Below, in pieces: positions 15,855 to 23,844 of a stretch of DNA of 57,478 bases (its first letter is position 1; the number at the start of each line of letters is the position of its first letter). Both the position numbers and the translations under genes were made by a program. The stretch lies in the NCBI GenBank assembly GCA_905478855.1, contig CAJQKF010000005.1:1-57478 (forward strand), given 5' to 3'. This DNA is from an uncultured Gammaproteobacteria bacterium (lineage in GTDB: Bacteria > Pseudomonadota > Gammaproteobacteria > Arenicellales > CAJQKF01). Below the pieces are notes generated by a model. That model was given only the letters and a program-made list of their open reading frames with translations. It made no database searches and was not told the DNA's origin.

Positions 15855-17126
15855 TCAGTCATCGGATTCACCCGATTCATATAACGTAGCCTTACCCAAC
15901 ATATCCATACATAGTTCGGCTGTCCAGGGCAGCATAAGAGACCCACATCGACTATCGCGATATAATCGCTCAAGATTAAGCGAACGTAACATAGATTGGC
16001 CGCCACAAGTACGTATTGCCAACTGACAAATAGCATTAGAGTTCTCCATAACACTGTGTTGCGCAGTCCAGGCGCGCATTATACTTTCTTTCTTTGGATC
16101 CGGACCGGCTTCAGAAATTGCCTGAAACCAAATCGCCTTGGTCTGCTCCAACATCATACGCATCTGAGCTACAGCAAGCTGCTTGGTCGGATACATTCGA
16201 CGTTTAACCGGCGGTGTACCTACTAGCTCTCCGCGTAGATATGAAACAGTAAAATCATACGCAGCCTGAGCAATACCTAGGTAAGCAGGCGTTAATGTCA
16301 TAAACATATGAGGCCAACGACTAGCTGCTCGAAAATATATTCCTCGTGGCATCAGCTTCTCATTGGCCGGCACGAAAACGTCTTCAAACAGCAGGGTTCT
16401 AGAGACTGTGCCACGCATACCCAAGGGATCCCAATCCCCTACAACTGAAACCCCTTTAGCATCAGCGGGCACCGCAATATACATGGTGTTACGACGAGAC
16501 AAATCCGCATCCATGTTGTCTAACTCGGTACACAGCACGCCATAATAGTTCGCATGACCCGATAAGGATGCGAATATCTTTTTACCATTAACAATCCAGC
16601 CTCCGTCGGTAATGACAGCTTTTGTACCAAATGCCTTAGCCCCCGCAGCAGCCGCACCGCCTTCGGAAAATGGCTGTGCATAAATCGCTCCATCCTCCAA
16701 AACTCGTTGGTAGTGAAGCATACGAGCCGTTTGATGCTCTTTCCGTTCATGCTCTGACATATCCAGGGTATCAGCCAAAAAACCGGTCCATAAGCAAGAA
16801 CTAACATGCATATTAAAAGTTAACGCAGTCGCACCGCAATAACGACCCATTTCTGCAGCAGCCAGCATATACGTTTTAAGATCTGCTCCAATACCACCGC
16901 ACGACTCAGGTATGCAAATACCGAGCAAACCCGATGAGTGTAAATCTTTATAATTCTCTGTTGGAAAACTCGCCTCACGATCGTAACGGCTCGCGCGTCC
17001 CGCAAAATTTTGTGCGCCAAGAACCCTGACCCGCTCACACAATTCTTGTTGTTGTGAGGTGAGACGCCAGGCATCAGGATCGAATATCGGTACATCTGAA
17101 GATACCAGACTATCAGCCGTTGCCAC
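15855..17126 (-). CDS. Acyl-CoA dehydrogenase-fold flavoprotein lacking the usual catalytic Glu
   Basis: A 423-residue protein with the full acyl-CoA dehydrogenase plan: helical N-terminus, YAQPFSEGGAA (flavin contact), VNGKKIFASLSG, DWDPLGMRGTVS and the C-terminal helical bundle with TCGGQSML and RLYRDSR. After the RLYRDSR segment, where dehydrogenases have I-Y-E-G with the catalytic Glu, this protein reads CGSLMLPWTAEL. Loss of that Glu is a mark of fold relatives that act as flavin monooxygenases or oxidases (for example DszC/HsaA types). It may therefore hydroxylate rather than dehydrogenate. Its start overlaps the hydrolase gene end by 14 bases, so the two are cotranscribed. Confidence 0.82.
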   Translation of the reverse strand: MATADSLVSSDVPIFDPDAWRLTSQQQELCERVRVLGAQNFAGRASRYDREASFPTENYKDLHSSGLLGICIPESCGGIGADLKTYMLAAAEMGRYCGATALTFNMHVSSCLWTGFLADTLDMSEHERKEHQTARMLHYQRVLEDGAIYAQPFSEGGAAAAGAKAFGTKAVITDGGWIVNGKKIFASLSGHANYYGVLCTELDNMDADLSRRNTMYIAVPADAKGVSVVGDWDPLGMRGTVSRTLLFEDVFVPANEKLMPRGIYFRAASRWPHMFMTLTPAYLGIAQAAYDFTVSYLRGELVGTPPVKRRMYPTKQLAVAQMRMMLEQTKAIWFQAISEAGPDPKKESIMRAWTAQHSVMENSNAICQLAIRTCGGQSMLRSLNLERLYRDSRCGSLMLPWTAELCMDMLGKATLYESGESDD

Positions 17127-17916
17127 GTTTAGTTCCAGGTAGATTATTCATAAAATTTTTAAGTATTACATTAGTTTCAGTGGGGCATTCCAGATGAACA
17201 AGATGGCCCGCGCCGTGGATTACATAATAGTCTGAGCCATGCAAAAGATCTGCCATCTTCTTCATAGTCTTCGCCGGTGAATTAGTATCAGTTTCCCCTG
17301 CAATTAAACAACACGGTACTGTAATACCACTAAAAGCACTGCGACGATCAAATGTAATTAAACACTCGAGTATGGACTTATAACAATTATCTGATACTTG
17401 GCTCATGGAAGTGACCGCCATATCGATGGCCTCCTGATGCGCTGCAGGGCCAACAATACTGGCGACGATATCTGACGCTAAACAGGAAAGACTTTTACCA
17501 TTTTCTAATGGTTTTAATCGTAACTTTAGAAATTCTTGCTTGAAGGTATCGTCTCGACCACCAAATGAAGAGGTTGTTGCTATCAAACACAAGCTGATAA
17601 CCCTTGCAGGAAACCGGTGATAGAACTCCTGAGCAATCATTCCACCAATCGACTGGCCAAGCAAATGCGCCTGCTTTATTTGTAACTGATCCATGAATTT
17701 CTTAAGTGCCAACGCTAAAGCTTCAAAGGTAACACTCTCCAATACGTCAGAGTCACCGTATCCCGGCATACACCAGGAAATTACGCGAAAATCCTCACTC
17801 AAAACCCGTTGATGATAAAAACTATTATGATCACCGCCGATACCATGCATACAGATTATTGGCGGTCCAACACCCCACTCTTGATAACAGATGCCGGCTA
17901 TCTTCTTGATCAGCAT
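17113..17916 (-). CDS. Alpha/beta hydrolase, possible ring-cleavage product hydrolase
   Basis: A 267-residue alpha/beta hydrolase with the HGIGGDHNSF oxyanion loop, the nucleophile elbow GQSIGG (Ser89), acid region AGETDTNSPA and catalytic His in IHGAGHLVHLE. In nicotinate degradation the dioxygenase NicX is followed by NicD, an alpha/beta hydrolase that deformylates N-formylmaleamate. This gene overlaps the NicX-like gene by 7 bases, so a comparable role on its ring-opened product is a reasonable inference, though the sequence itself is a general hydrolase. Confidence 0.82.
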   Translation of the reverse strand: MLIKKIAGICYQEWGVGPPIICMHGIGGDHNSFYHQRVLSEDFRVISWCMPGYGDSDVLESVTFEALALALKKFMDQLQIKQAHLLGQSIGGMIAQEFYHRFPARVISLCLIATTSSFGGRDDTFKQEFLKLRLKPLENGKSLSCLASDIVASIVGPAAHQEAIDMAVTSMSQVSDNCYKSILECLITFDRRSAFSGITVPCCLIAGETDTNSPAKTMKKMADLLHGSDYYVIHGAGHLVHLECPTETNVILKNFMNNLPGTKRGNG

Positions 17917-18944
17917 AATTTTCCATCAGAAACCACACACACGTTATCAAGTCGAATCGTGCAGCCCATCATAGGCAAATCAAAATGCCCTCGCGTATAT
18001 CGTTTGGCAAATTCATTTGCACCTGTGGAAAATAAAAAATTCCCCGCTAAAGCGCGTAACTCTGTTCCATTAATATCGTTTTTATCATACATAGCAAGAG
18101 CCTCGTAACGCGCACCGGCGTTTAATCCCCACCCAACATGACTTGTTGCCCACGCTTCAGGCTCAGCAAACGAATGTAAATACTCACGCATTAGGCGTGC
18201 ATCAAGGTTATCCCCCTCTATACGAGTTACATAATCCTCTTCGATATGGAATATGACTTTGCTATCAAAATAACGTTTGAAAGTAAGGTTGATATCGCCA
18301 GGTTCAAATACTAAAACACCGTTCACAGTTTTCTCTTGTGGAAAACAGACTACAATTCCGCCGGGCCAATGGGATAACGTGCCGGGCCGATCTGTGAAGC
18401 CCCATATACCGACCGAAGGGGCGGTAGAAATATCCACAGACAAGTGAGAACCCGCATTACTAGAAACAATCATTTCTTTCGATTCACGACATTGACGGGC
18501 GGCATTTTTTACCCGTTCTTTTAGCGATTCATCAGGAACCAGTCTAGCAAGGGCTTGCGGGTGTTCATTGGAAATATTTAGAATACGCGCACCAGATTGG
18601 AGAATTTTCCGGGTCTGCGGCGCATGCATTAAACCCTCAACCGTTAGATCCACGATTACATCACAATCACATAACGCAGCAACTACTGTATCATGGCCTG
18701 TTAGACAATAAGATGCTCCTGTCGAACGTTCTATCGGCCCAGGCGCAAAGTTGGGAGTAGGCACTTCAATAACGAAATGATGCAAGCCAAGCTGAGTCAT
18801 CGCTATTCTGGCCAGCTGAATGTTCTCCATGCGACTACCAGCTTCGGTCAAAATAACGCACTTTTCCTCTGATCGAATTTTGCTTAACACAAAGACACGA
18901 GAAAATGCGCTAATCCATTCGGGATTAAGCGTATAGCTAAACAT
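17910..18944 (-). CDS. NicX-like non-heme iron ring-cleavage dioxygenase (2,5-dihydroxypyridine 5,6-dioxygenase family)
   Basis: A 344-residue protein that lines up from memory with NicX of Pseudomonas putida and the related M29-like fold. Shared blocks are GARILNISNEHPQALARLVP, SNAGSHL, SHWPGGIVVCFPQE, EPGDINLTFKRYF, ATSHVGWGLNAGARYEA, AGNFLFSTGAN and GHFDLPMMGC. His269, His320 and Asp322 fall where NicX has its Fe(II) ligands (His, His-x-Asp). NicX opens the ring of 2,5-dihydroxypyridine with O2. Here it stands next to kynureninase rather than nicotinate genes, so the natural substrate may differ. An aminopeptidase annotation would be a misreading of the fold. Confidence 0.8.
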   Translation of the reverse strand: MFSYTLNPEWISAFSRVFVLSKIRSEEKCVILTEAGSRMENIQLARIAMTQLGLHHFVIEVPTPNFAPGPIERSTGASYCLTGHDTVVAALCDCDVIVDLTVEGLMHAPQTRKILQSGARILNISNEHPQALARLVPDESLKERVKNAARQCRESKEMIVSSNAGSHLSVDISTAPSVGIWGFTDRPGTLSHWPGGIVVCFPQEKTVNGVLVFEPGDINLTFKRYFDSKVIFHIEEDYVTRIEGDNLDARLMREYLHSFAEPEAWATSHVGWGLNAGARYEALAMYDKNDINGTELRALAGNFLFSTGANEFAKRYTRGHFDLPMMGCTIRLDNVCVVSDGKLC

Positions 18945-19063
18945 AAATCAGCACCTTATTAATTTTCAAAGCGACCCCAACAGGATGGTTCTACGTAAAG
19001 TTAAGCGCGGTTTACTGCTACTCTCTATCAATTAAACACAATGCAGTAAATGTTGTAAACGAT

Positions 19064-20296
19064 CTAGGTCACACCAGAAACTTGTTTATATTCTTGCCTA
19101 TCCCAGCGTCGTTCCCGCAAGATACCGTAAAGCTTCTCTACCGCAATAACAACATCACTAAAACGGGTATATAAGGGTGTGAAGCCAAAGCGCATTACAT
19201 TCGGTGCTCGAAAATCACTAACGACATTTTCAGCCGCGAGTGCTCGCAAAATTGCATATCCCTGTTGAGCTCGAAAGGATACATGACTGCCACGCATTGT
19301 AGATTCTCGCGGGCTTAGCAACTCGATATCATAGTTACCACATTTCGCCTCAACTTCAGCTATGAATAACTCACTAAGCTCAACAGATTTTTTTCGCACT
19401 TGACGCATATCAACGTTATCCCACACATCCAGTGCGGCATCAAGCGCCGCCATAGCGATAACGGGTGGTGTCCCTACCCGCATCCGTCGAATACCTGTCG
19501 CTGGGATATAATCCAAATCAAAACTAAACGGTTTATCATGACCAAGCCAACCGCTAAGTAGTGGCCAAATTTCATTTATTAAATCGGGACGGACATAAAT
19601 AAACCCTGGTGAGCCAGGCCCGCCATTCAGGTATTTATAAGTGCAGCCTATGGCAAAGTCTACACACAAAGCGCCAAGATCAAGAGGAAGTGCACCCGCC
19701 GAGTGCGCCAGGTCCCATACAGAAATTGCTCCCGCTTGATGAGTTTTCTGTGTTATTGATGGCATATCATGAATACGCCCACTTCGATAATCCACATGAG
19801 TTAGCACCACAGTCGCTATGGTTTCATCAATTGAAGTTTCTATATCCTCAGGCTTCACCAGTTTTAATACATATGGCTTACCAAGCGTCCGAATCAATCC
19901 CTGCATCATGTGCAAATCACTTGGAAAATTTCCGGTATCGGATAAAATCACAGTTCGTTCGGGACGCATGTTTAAAGCTGCAGATAACGCTTTTACTACG
20001 TTCAAAGATAATGTATCCGATACAGTAACCGTATCCTTTGCCGCTCCAATTATTGGAGCAATTCGGTTACCAATACGTTCAGGTGCATCAATCCATTGGT
20101 GTTTATTCCAACTACCGATCAAATCTTTCTTCCATTGATGCTGTATCACACTCTCGACACGCTGAGCGACGCCCCGGGATACAACACCTAATGAATTACC
20201 GTCAAGATATTGGAGATTTTCAGGAATATCGAAGTAATCTCGATACTCCTTCATAGGGTCATTTATATCGAGATGCTGTGCTTCCCAAATATCCAT
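19064..20296 (-). CDS. kynU: Kynureninase
   Basis: A 410-residue PLP enzyme. It opens with LQYLDGNSLGVVS, the kynureninase hallmark, and has DTGNFPSDLHMMQGL, WDLAHSAGALPLDL and the Schiff-base Lys221 in CTYKYLNGGPGSPGF. It cleaves kynurenine to anthranilate and alanine, or hydroxykynurenine to hydroxyanthranilate. The start is ATG 20296, 6 bases after AGGAGG; the GTG two codons upstream abuts the binding site. Neither tryptophan dioxygenase nor formamidase is present, so the cell may use external kynurenine or have the upper steps elsewhere. It is the first gene of the minus-strand catabolic set. Confidence 0.93.
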   Translation of the reverse strand: MDIWEAQHLDINDPMKEYRDYFDIPENLQYLDGNSLGVVSRGVAQRVESVIQHQWKKDLIGSWNKHQWIDAPERIGNRIAPIIGAAKDTVTVSDTLSLNVVKALSAALNMRPERTVILSDTGNFPSDLHMMQGLIRTLGKPYVLKLVKPEDIETSIDETIATVVLTHVDYRSGRIHDMPSITQKTHQAGAISVWDLAHSAGALPLDLGALCVDFAIGCTYKYLNGGPGSPGFIYVRPDLINEIWPLLSGWLGHDKPFSFDLDYIPATGIRRMRVGTPPVIAMAALDAALDVWDNVDMRQVRKKSVELSELFIAEVEAKCGNYDIELLSPRESTMRGSHVSFRAQQGYAILRALAAENVVSDFRAPNVMRFGFTPLYTRFSDVVIAVEKLYGILRERRWDRQEYKQVSGVT

Positions 20297-20352
20297 AACC
20301 ACCCTCCTAAAACTCTACAGATAACCACATACTGCGGAAAGTAGAAGAAGCT

Positions 20353-20850
20353 TTATTCAGCAGCCGCTTTTTCTTCCTTACTCAAACCGAAGAATGACCG
20401 AGTTTTATCCCAAGCTGATACCGAAGTGGATTTGACCTTATTCCATATTGAGTTCGAGTCTTCTTTAGCATCAGCCCAAACCAATTCTGATTCCGTTTGC
20501 GCGGCTTCCCAAATTTCATCGGCTTTGATCTTTGCAGCCGCCCAGACTTCCTCAGATTTGTCGCCGGCACCCGCAGCTTTTACTCTAGCCGTATCGTATA
20601 CCTCTTCCGATTGTTTTCTAGCAGCAGCCATTATTGCTGTGGATTTTTCGGTTGCGGCAGCCCAAGAATCATGTGATGCTTTCTTTGCCGACTCCCATGC
20701 CGCCTGACTATTTTCCTTGGCACTATCCCAATGTCCCGCTTCAGCTCCTTCTTCAGAAGCCGAAGTCGTTTCATCAGTCGCCATCGTTGGAGACATCCCA
20801 ACAATACTAAGTAGGAAAACAGAAAATATCGTTATCGTTTTAAAATTCAT
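20353..20850 (-). CDS. Exported alanine-rich protein of ten Trp-led 11-residue repeats
   Basis: A 165-residue protein with a signal peptide (MNFKTITIFSVFLLSIVGM, cleavage near MAT) and a repeat body. Aromatic or hydrophobic heads occur at W41, W52, W63, M74, Y85, then W103, W114, W125, W136 and W147: strict 11-residue steps except one 18-residue interval. A typical unit is WESAKKASHDS, with Ala-Lys at positions 4-5. Such 11-mers recall group 3 LEA and other long amphipathic helices that coat membranes or protect against drying and salt. Start ATG 20850 has AAGG 8 bases before it; a longer upstream frame is not needed. No function is proven. Confidence 0.75.
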   Translation of the reverse strand: MNFKTITIFSVFLLSIVGMSPTMATDETTSASEEGAEAGHWDSAKENSQAAWESAKKASHDSWAAATEKSTAIMAAARKQSEEVYDTARVKAAGAGDKSEEVWAAAKIKADEIWEAAQTESELVWADAKEDSNSIWNKVKSTSVSAWDKTRSFFGLSKEEKAAAE

Positions 20851-21026
20851 AGTTATACCTTTACTATTGTAGTTTGAGCTAAATCGAATAAGGTCGATAA
20901 AAACGTAGATCGTCTCTATCGACATAATCCACAAATGTTTATAAAATAATTAATCGCCAAAGGAAAGGTAATCGGTACATCTGCAATGATCACTGACGTG
21001 CCGTTACCTTACACAAAAATCATCTA

Positions 21027-21914
21027 TTAGATACCGTCATAGATAATGCTGATCCAACGGTAGGCATTAAACATAACCGTGCCCCACTGCTCATCTAAGT
21101 CCGAAAGTGGATTCATTGCTGCTGCTGCAGCAGCATCTTTACCTTCTGCTTTTAGTTTACTTAAGCGTGTTTGAGCAGTATCAAGCATCTCGCGATAAGC
21201 CTTTAGCTCCGTTACATTACTCAACGCTCCATGTCCCGGAATAATCACTGTATCGTCATTCGACAGAGCCAGAATTGCATCGACTGCATTTATCGTACCT
21301 ATGACACTACCGCCATGCTCGACGTCAATAAATGGGAAAAATCCATTGAAAAACACATCGCCAGTATGAATCACATTGGAATCCGAAAAGTGAACAATAC
21401 TATCGCCGTCTGTATGAGCATTAGGCACGTGAATAACATTGATTGCATCTCCATTTAAATGGACAGTCATTTCCTCTGAAAAAGTTATAACAGGCAAGGC
21501 ACTTCCGCTTTGTGGTGGGGTGACCATATTAAATGCGCTAACTGTAGATCCATCCGCTAATCTTGTTCTTACATTTTCATGAGAAAGGATTAACGTACCA
21601 GTCTTACCAAAGTTCTCATTACCACCCGAATGATCACCGTGAAAATGAGTATTTACCAAATACGTTGCGCTATCACCACCTAACGACTTAAGAGCTTCGA
21701 TTATATTACCTGTCATCGGTGCGAATTTGTCGTCAATAAGAAACGTACCGTCAGCCCCAGTCGATACACCAATGTTACCGCCCTTACCTACTAGCATATG
21801 AATGTTATCAGTAATATTAACTATAGATACTTCATCCTGTGCAAATGCATTTATGGCCATCAGACCGGCTATTGCGGTAAATCCAGCTCGCTTCATCATA
21901 CTTATTGGTTTCAT
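21027..21914 (-). CDS. Periplasmic metallo-beta-lactamase-fold hydrolase
   Basis: A 295-residue protein with a signal peptide (GFTAIAGLMAINAFA, cut before QDE). The metal motif is HFHGDHSGG, followed by a third His in HTDGDSIVHF and a last one in IPGHGALSN, as expected for a binuclear zinc centre. It resembles the broad SoxH/quinoprotein-relay group of exported MBL-fold proteins rather than a true antibiotic lactamase; substrate unknown. The C-terminus carries a coiled stretch (DTAQTRLSKLKAEGKDAAAA) and WGTVMFNAYRW. Upstream of it on the minus strand lies oxyR, separated by 82 bases. Confidence 0.82.
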   Translation of the reverse strand: MKPISMMKRAGFTAIAGLMAINAFAQDEVSIVNITDNIHMLVGKGGNIGVSTGADGTFLIDDKFAPMTGNIIEALKSLGGDSATYLVNTHFHGDHSGGNENFGKTGTLILSHENVRTRLADGSTVSAFNMVTPPQSGSALPVITFSEEMTVHLNGDAINVIHVPNAHTDGDSIVHFSDSNVIHTGDVFFNGFFPFIDVEHGGSVIGTINAVDAILALSNDDTVIIPGHGALSNVTELKAYREMLDTAQTRLSKLKAEGKDAAAAAAMNPLSDLDEQWGTVMFNAYRWISIIYDGI

Positions 21915-21985
21915 TCTAAAATCTCTAAGAATTTTCAGGAAAGATGTAATTAAAAAAATCTACATCACCTACATGCGGATACATT

Positions 21986-22011
21986 ATCTATTTTCTTTAT
22001 CTATTTTCTTT
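21986..22011. repeat. 13-bp perfect tandem repeat at the oxyR 3-prime end
   Basis: Two adjacent copies of ATCTATTTTCTTT (21986-21998 and 21999-22011), spanning the oxyR stop codon on the minus strand. The protein end is unaffected because a stop follows in the same place with one or two copies. Confidence 0.85.
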
Positions 22012-22890
22012 GATGAAGCGACCCAGCTCCATGAACTCATCGGAACGCAAACTTCCCCGTCGCCAAACCATTGCAATCTGCCGATTATTAGCGGCATCCG
22101 TAACGCAAGTTTTTACCTGGGTGTGCTTTAGCACCGATGATTGCAAGGCCAACTCCGGCAAATAGGTGACACCAAGGTCGGCATCTACCATCTGAATCAA
22201 CGTTAACAAACTATTCGCATTTATTCGACTGATTTTTTTTACATTACGTATTTTACATACGCTCATAGCTTGTTCACGTAAACAATGACCATATTCAAGC
22301 AATAAAATACTCTCGTCCGGTAGCTGATCAATTCGGGGGGACCGAGGATCGAACAAACGAGTTTTTCGATGAAACGCCAGATGAAACGGATCATCAAACA
22401 AACTACACTTTTCAATATTATGTAAGTCGTAAGGTAATGCCAAAATCAAGAAATCCAAACTACCGCTTTTAAGTTGTTCGTCAATTTTGTCCGTTTGATC
22501 CTCAAGCAAATGCAACTTTAGCTGGGGAAAAGCCTTACGTATACGCGGCAGTAACTTAGGTAACAGAAACGGAGCAATCGTCGGAATGATTCCAACCCGC
22601 ACAACACCGCTAAGCGGGGATTGATATCGATTAGCAATATCGATAATGCCGTCAATATCCCTAAGAGCCAAGCGCGACTGAGCTATAATTTCCTGACCGA
22701 TATTTGTAATCGTCACCGTTTTGTTAGTGCGATCAGCTAACTGTACATTCAACAAGGATTCAAGTTCCTTTATCGCCACACTGAAAGCCGGCTGGGAGAC
22801 GAAACAGGATTCTGCTGCTCTTCCAAAATGTTTATACCGATCCAGTGCGATGAGATACTGTAATTGTCGTGTTGAGGGTAGTTTTCTCAT
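21997..22890 (-). CDS. oxyR: Peroxide-sensing LysR-type regulator OxyR
   Basis: A 297-residue LysR-family regulator. The winged helix-turn-helix lies at LPSTRQLQYLIALDRYKHFGR and CFVSQPAFSVAIKELE. The redox pair is Cys203 and Cys212 in EYGHCLREQAMSVC, with the same 9-residue spacing as Cys199/Cys208 of Escherichia coli OxyR, which form a disulfide on contact with H2O2. The effector domain keeps GVVRVGIIPTIAPFLLP. It is divergent from the peroxiredoxin-glutaredoxin gene 121 bases away, a normal OxyR target arrangement. Confidence 0.93.
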   Translation of the reverse strand: MRKLPSTRQLQYLIALDRYKHFGRAAESCFVSQPAFSVAIKELESLLNVQLADRTNKTVTITNIGQEIIAQSRLALRDIDGIIDIANRYQSPLSGVVRVGIIPTIAPFLLPKLLPRIRKAFPQLKLHLLEDQTDKIDEQLKSGSLDFLILALPYDLHNIEKCSLFDDPFHLAFHRKTRLFDPRSPRIDQLPDESILLLEYGHCLREQAMSVCKIRNVKKISRINANSLLTLIQMVDADLGVTYLPELALQSSVLKHTQVKTCVTDAANNRQIAMVWRRGSLRSDEFMELGRFIKENR

Positions 22891-23011
22891 TTTTTCAAAC
22901 CAATCTTTATCGATAATAAAAAACTATTATAACAGTTACTATATTTAATTTTATCTATAATAAAACATCTCCTAGAATTGCGGATTATTCAAACGTAATC
23001 TAGAGAAAATA
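22891..23011. promoter_or_regulatory. Divergent oxyR / peroxiredoxin control region
   Basis: A very AT-rich 121-bp gap. CTAT occurs at 22924, 22939 and 22955 (steps of 15 and 16), and ATAATAAAAAACTAT (22913-22927) has the half-site form ATAR-N7-CTAT of OxyR sites. The full four-part consensus with a 22-bp CTAT step is not present, so the placement is tentative. Confidence 0.4.
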
Positions 23012-23755
23012 ATGAAACATCTTAAGGAAAACCAAACAGTACCGAATATACTATTTCGAACACGCGAAAATGGCGAATGGGTTAATATTGATAGTAATGA
23101 CATCTTCCGAGGAAAAAGCGTCATTGTATTTTCGCTACCAGGCGCCTTTACGCCAACCTGCTCATCTTCCCACGTTCCCCGATATAATCAGCTAGCGTCA
23201 GCTTTTAAATCTCATGGCATTGATGAAATTATATGTATTTCGGTAAACGATGCCTTTGTTATGAACCAATGGCAGATTGATCAGAAAGCTGATCGTATTC
23301 ATTTCTTGCCAGATGGAAATGGTGATTTTACTCGTGAAATGGGGATGCTGGTCGACAAAGGCGATCTTGGCTTTGGTCAACGCTCCTGGCGTTATTCCAT
23401 GCTGGTACGAGACGGAGCTATAGAAAAACTATTTGTAGAACAGGAAGTACCGGGTGACCCGTTTTCCGTATCGGACGCCGATACTATGCTTAGCTACATT
23501 GCACCGGGAAAACCGAAACCACTGGATGTAACCTTGTTCACCCGATCAGACTGCCCTTTCTGCACTCGTGCTAAAGGTTTATTACACGACGCAAAAATTG
23601 AGTTCGAAGAGCTTGAACTAAATAAACACTTCACTGATCGCACATTGCGCGCAGTTGCGCGTGCCGACACCTTTCCCCAAGTTTTTATTTGCGGTGAAAA
23701 TATCGGGGGCGCAGAAGAACTACAAAATTGGTTAGGTTTACGTCAAGCTGCATAG
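23012..23755 (+). CDS. Hybrid peroxiredoxin (Prx5 type)-glutaredoxin
   Basis: A 247-residue fusion. The N-terminal Prx5 domain has the peroxidatic Cys50 in [16 protein letters not shown] and the conserved [13 protein letters not shown] segment. The C-terminal glutaredoxin has CPFC (181-184) and a cis-Pro region [14 protein letters not shown]. Such hybrids, known from Haemophilus and Vibrio-type bacteria, reduce H2O2 and alkyl hydroperoxides with glutathione without a separate reductase domain. The divergent oxyR indicates peroxide-induced expression. Confidence 0.94.
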   Translation: MKHLKENQTVPNILFRTRENGEWVNIDSNDIFRGKSVIVFSLPGAFTPTCSSSHVPRYNQLASAFKSHGIDEIICISVNDAFVMNQWQIDQKADRIHFLPDGNGDFTREMGMLVDKGDLGFGQRSWRYSMLVRDGAIEKLFVEQEVPGDPFSVSDADTMLSYIAPGKPKPLDVTLFTRSDCPFCTRAKGLLHDAKIEFEELELNKHFTDRTLRAVARADTFPQVFICGENIGGAEELQNWLGLRQAA

Positions 23756-23763
23756 TGCTTTTG

Positions 23764-23797
23764 TGGGCCTACTCGCTATCTATTTCGAGTAGGCCCA
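23764..23797. terminator. Strong 12-bp hairpin between convergent genes
   Basis: TGGGCCTACTCG (23764-23775) and its exact complement (23786-23797) enclose a 10-base loop, 9 bases after the peroxiredoxin stop and before the end of the convergent methyltransferase gene. No clear T-run follows on either side, but the position suits transcript termination or 3-prime end protection. Confidence 0.65.
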
Positions 23798-23844
23798 TAA
23801 TATCAATCAAACCAAGCCTATGGATTTCTCAATACTCGGTAACG

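Noticed and set aside
17910..18944. Leucyl aminopeptidase (M29) label for the NicX-like protein
   Set aside because: The blocks and the His/His-x-Asp ligands match NicX, and the neighbours are catabolic; the peptidase label would follow only from the shared fold.
21027..21914. Antibiotic beta-lactamase
   Set aside because: The metal motif is shared by the whole fold, and the sequence lacks other marks of B1-B3 lactamases; a general MBL hydrolase is safer.
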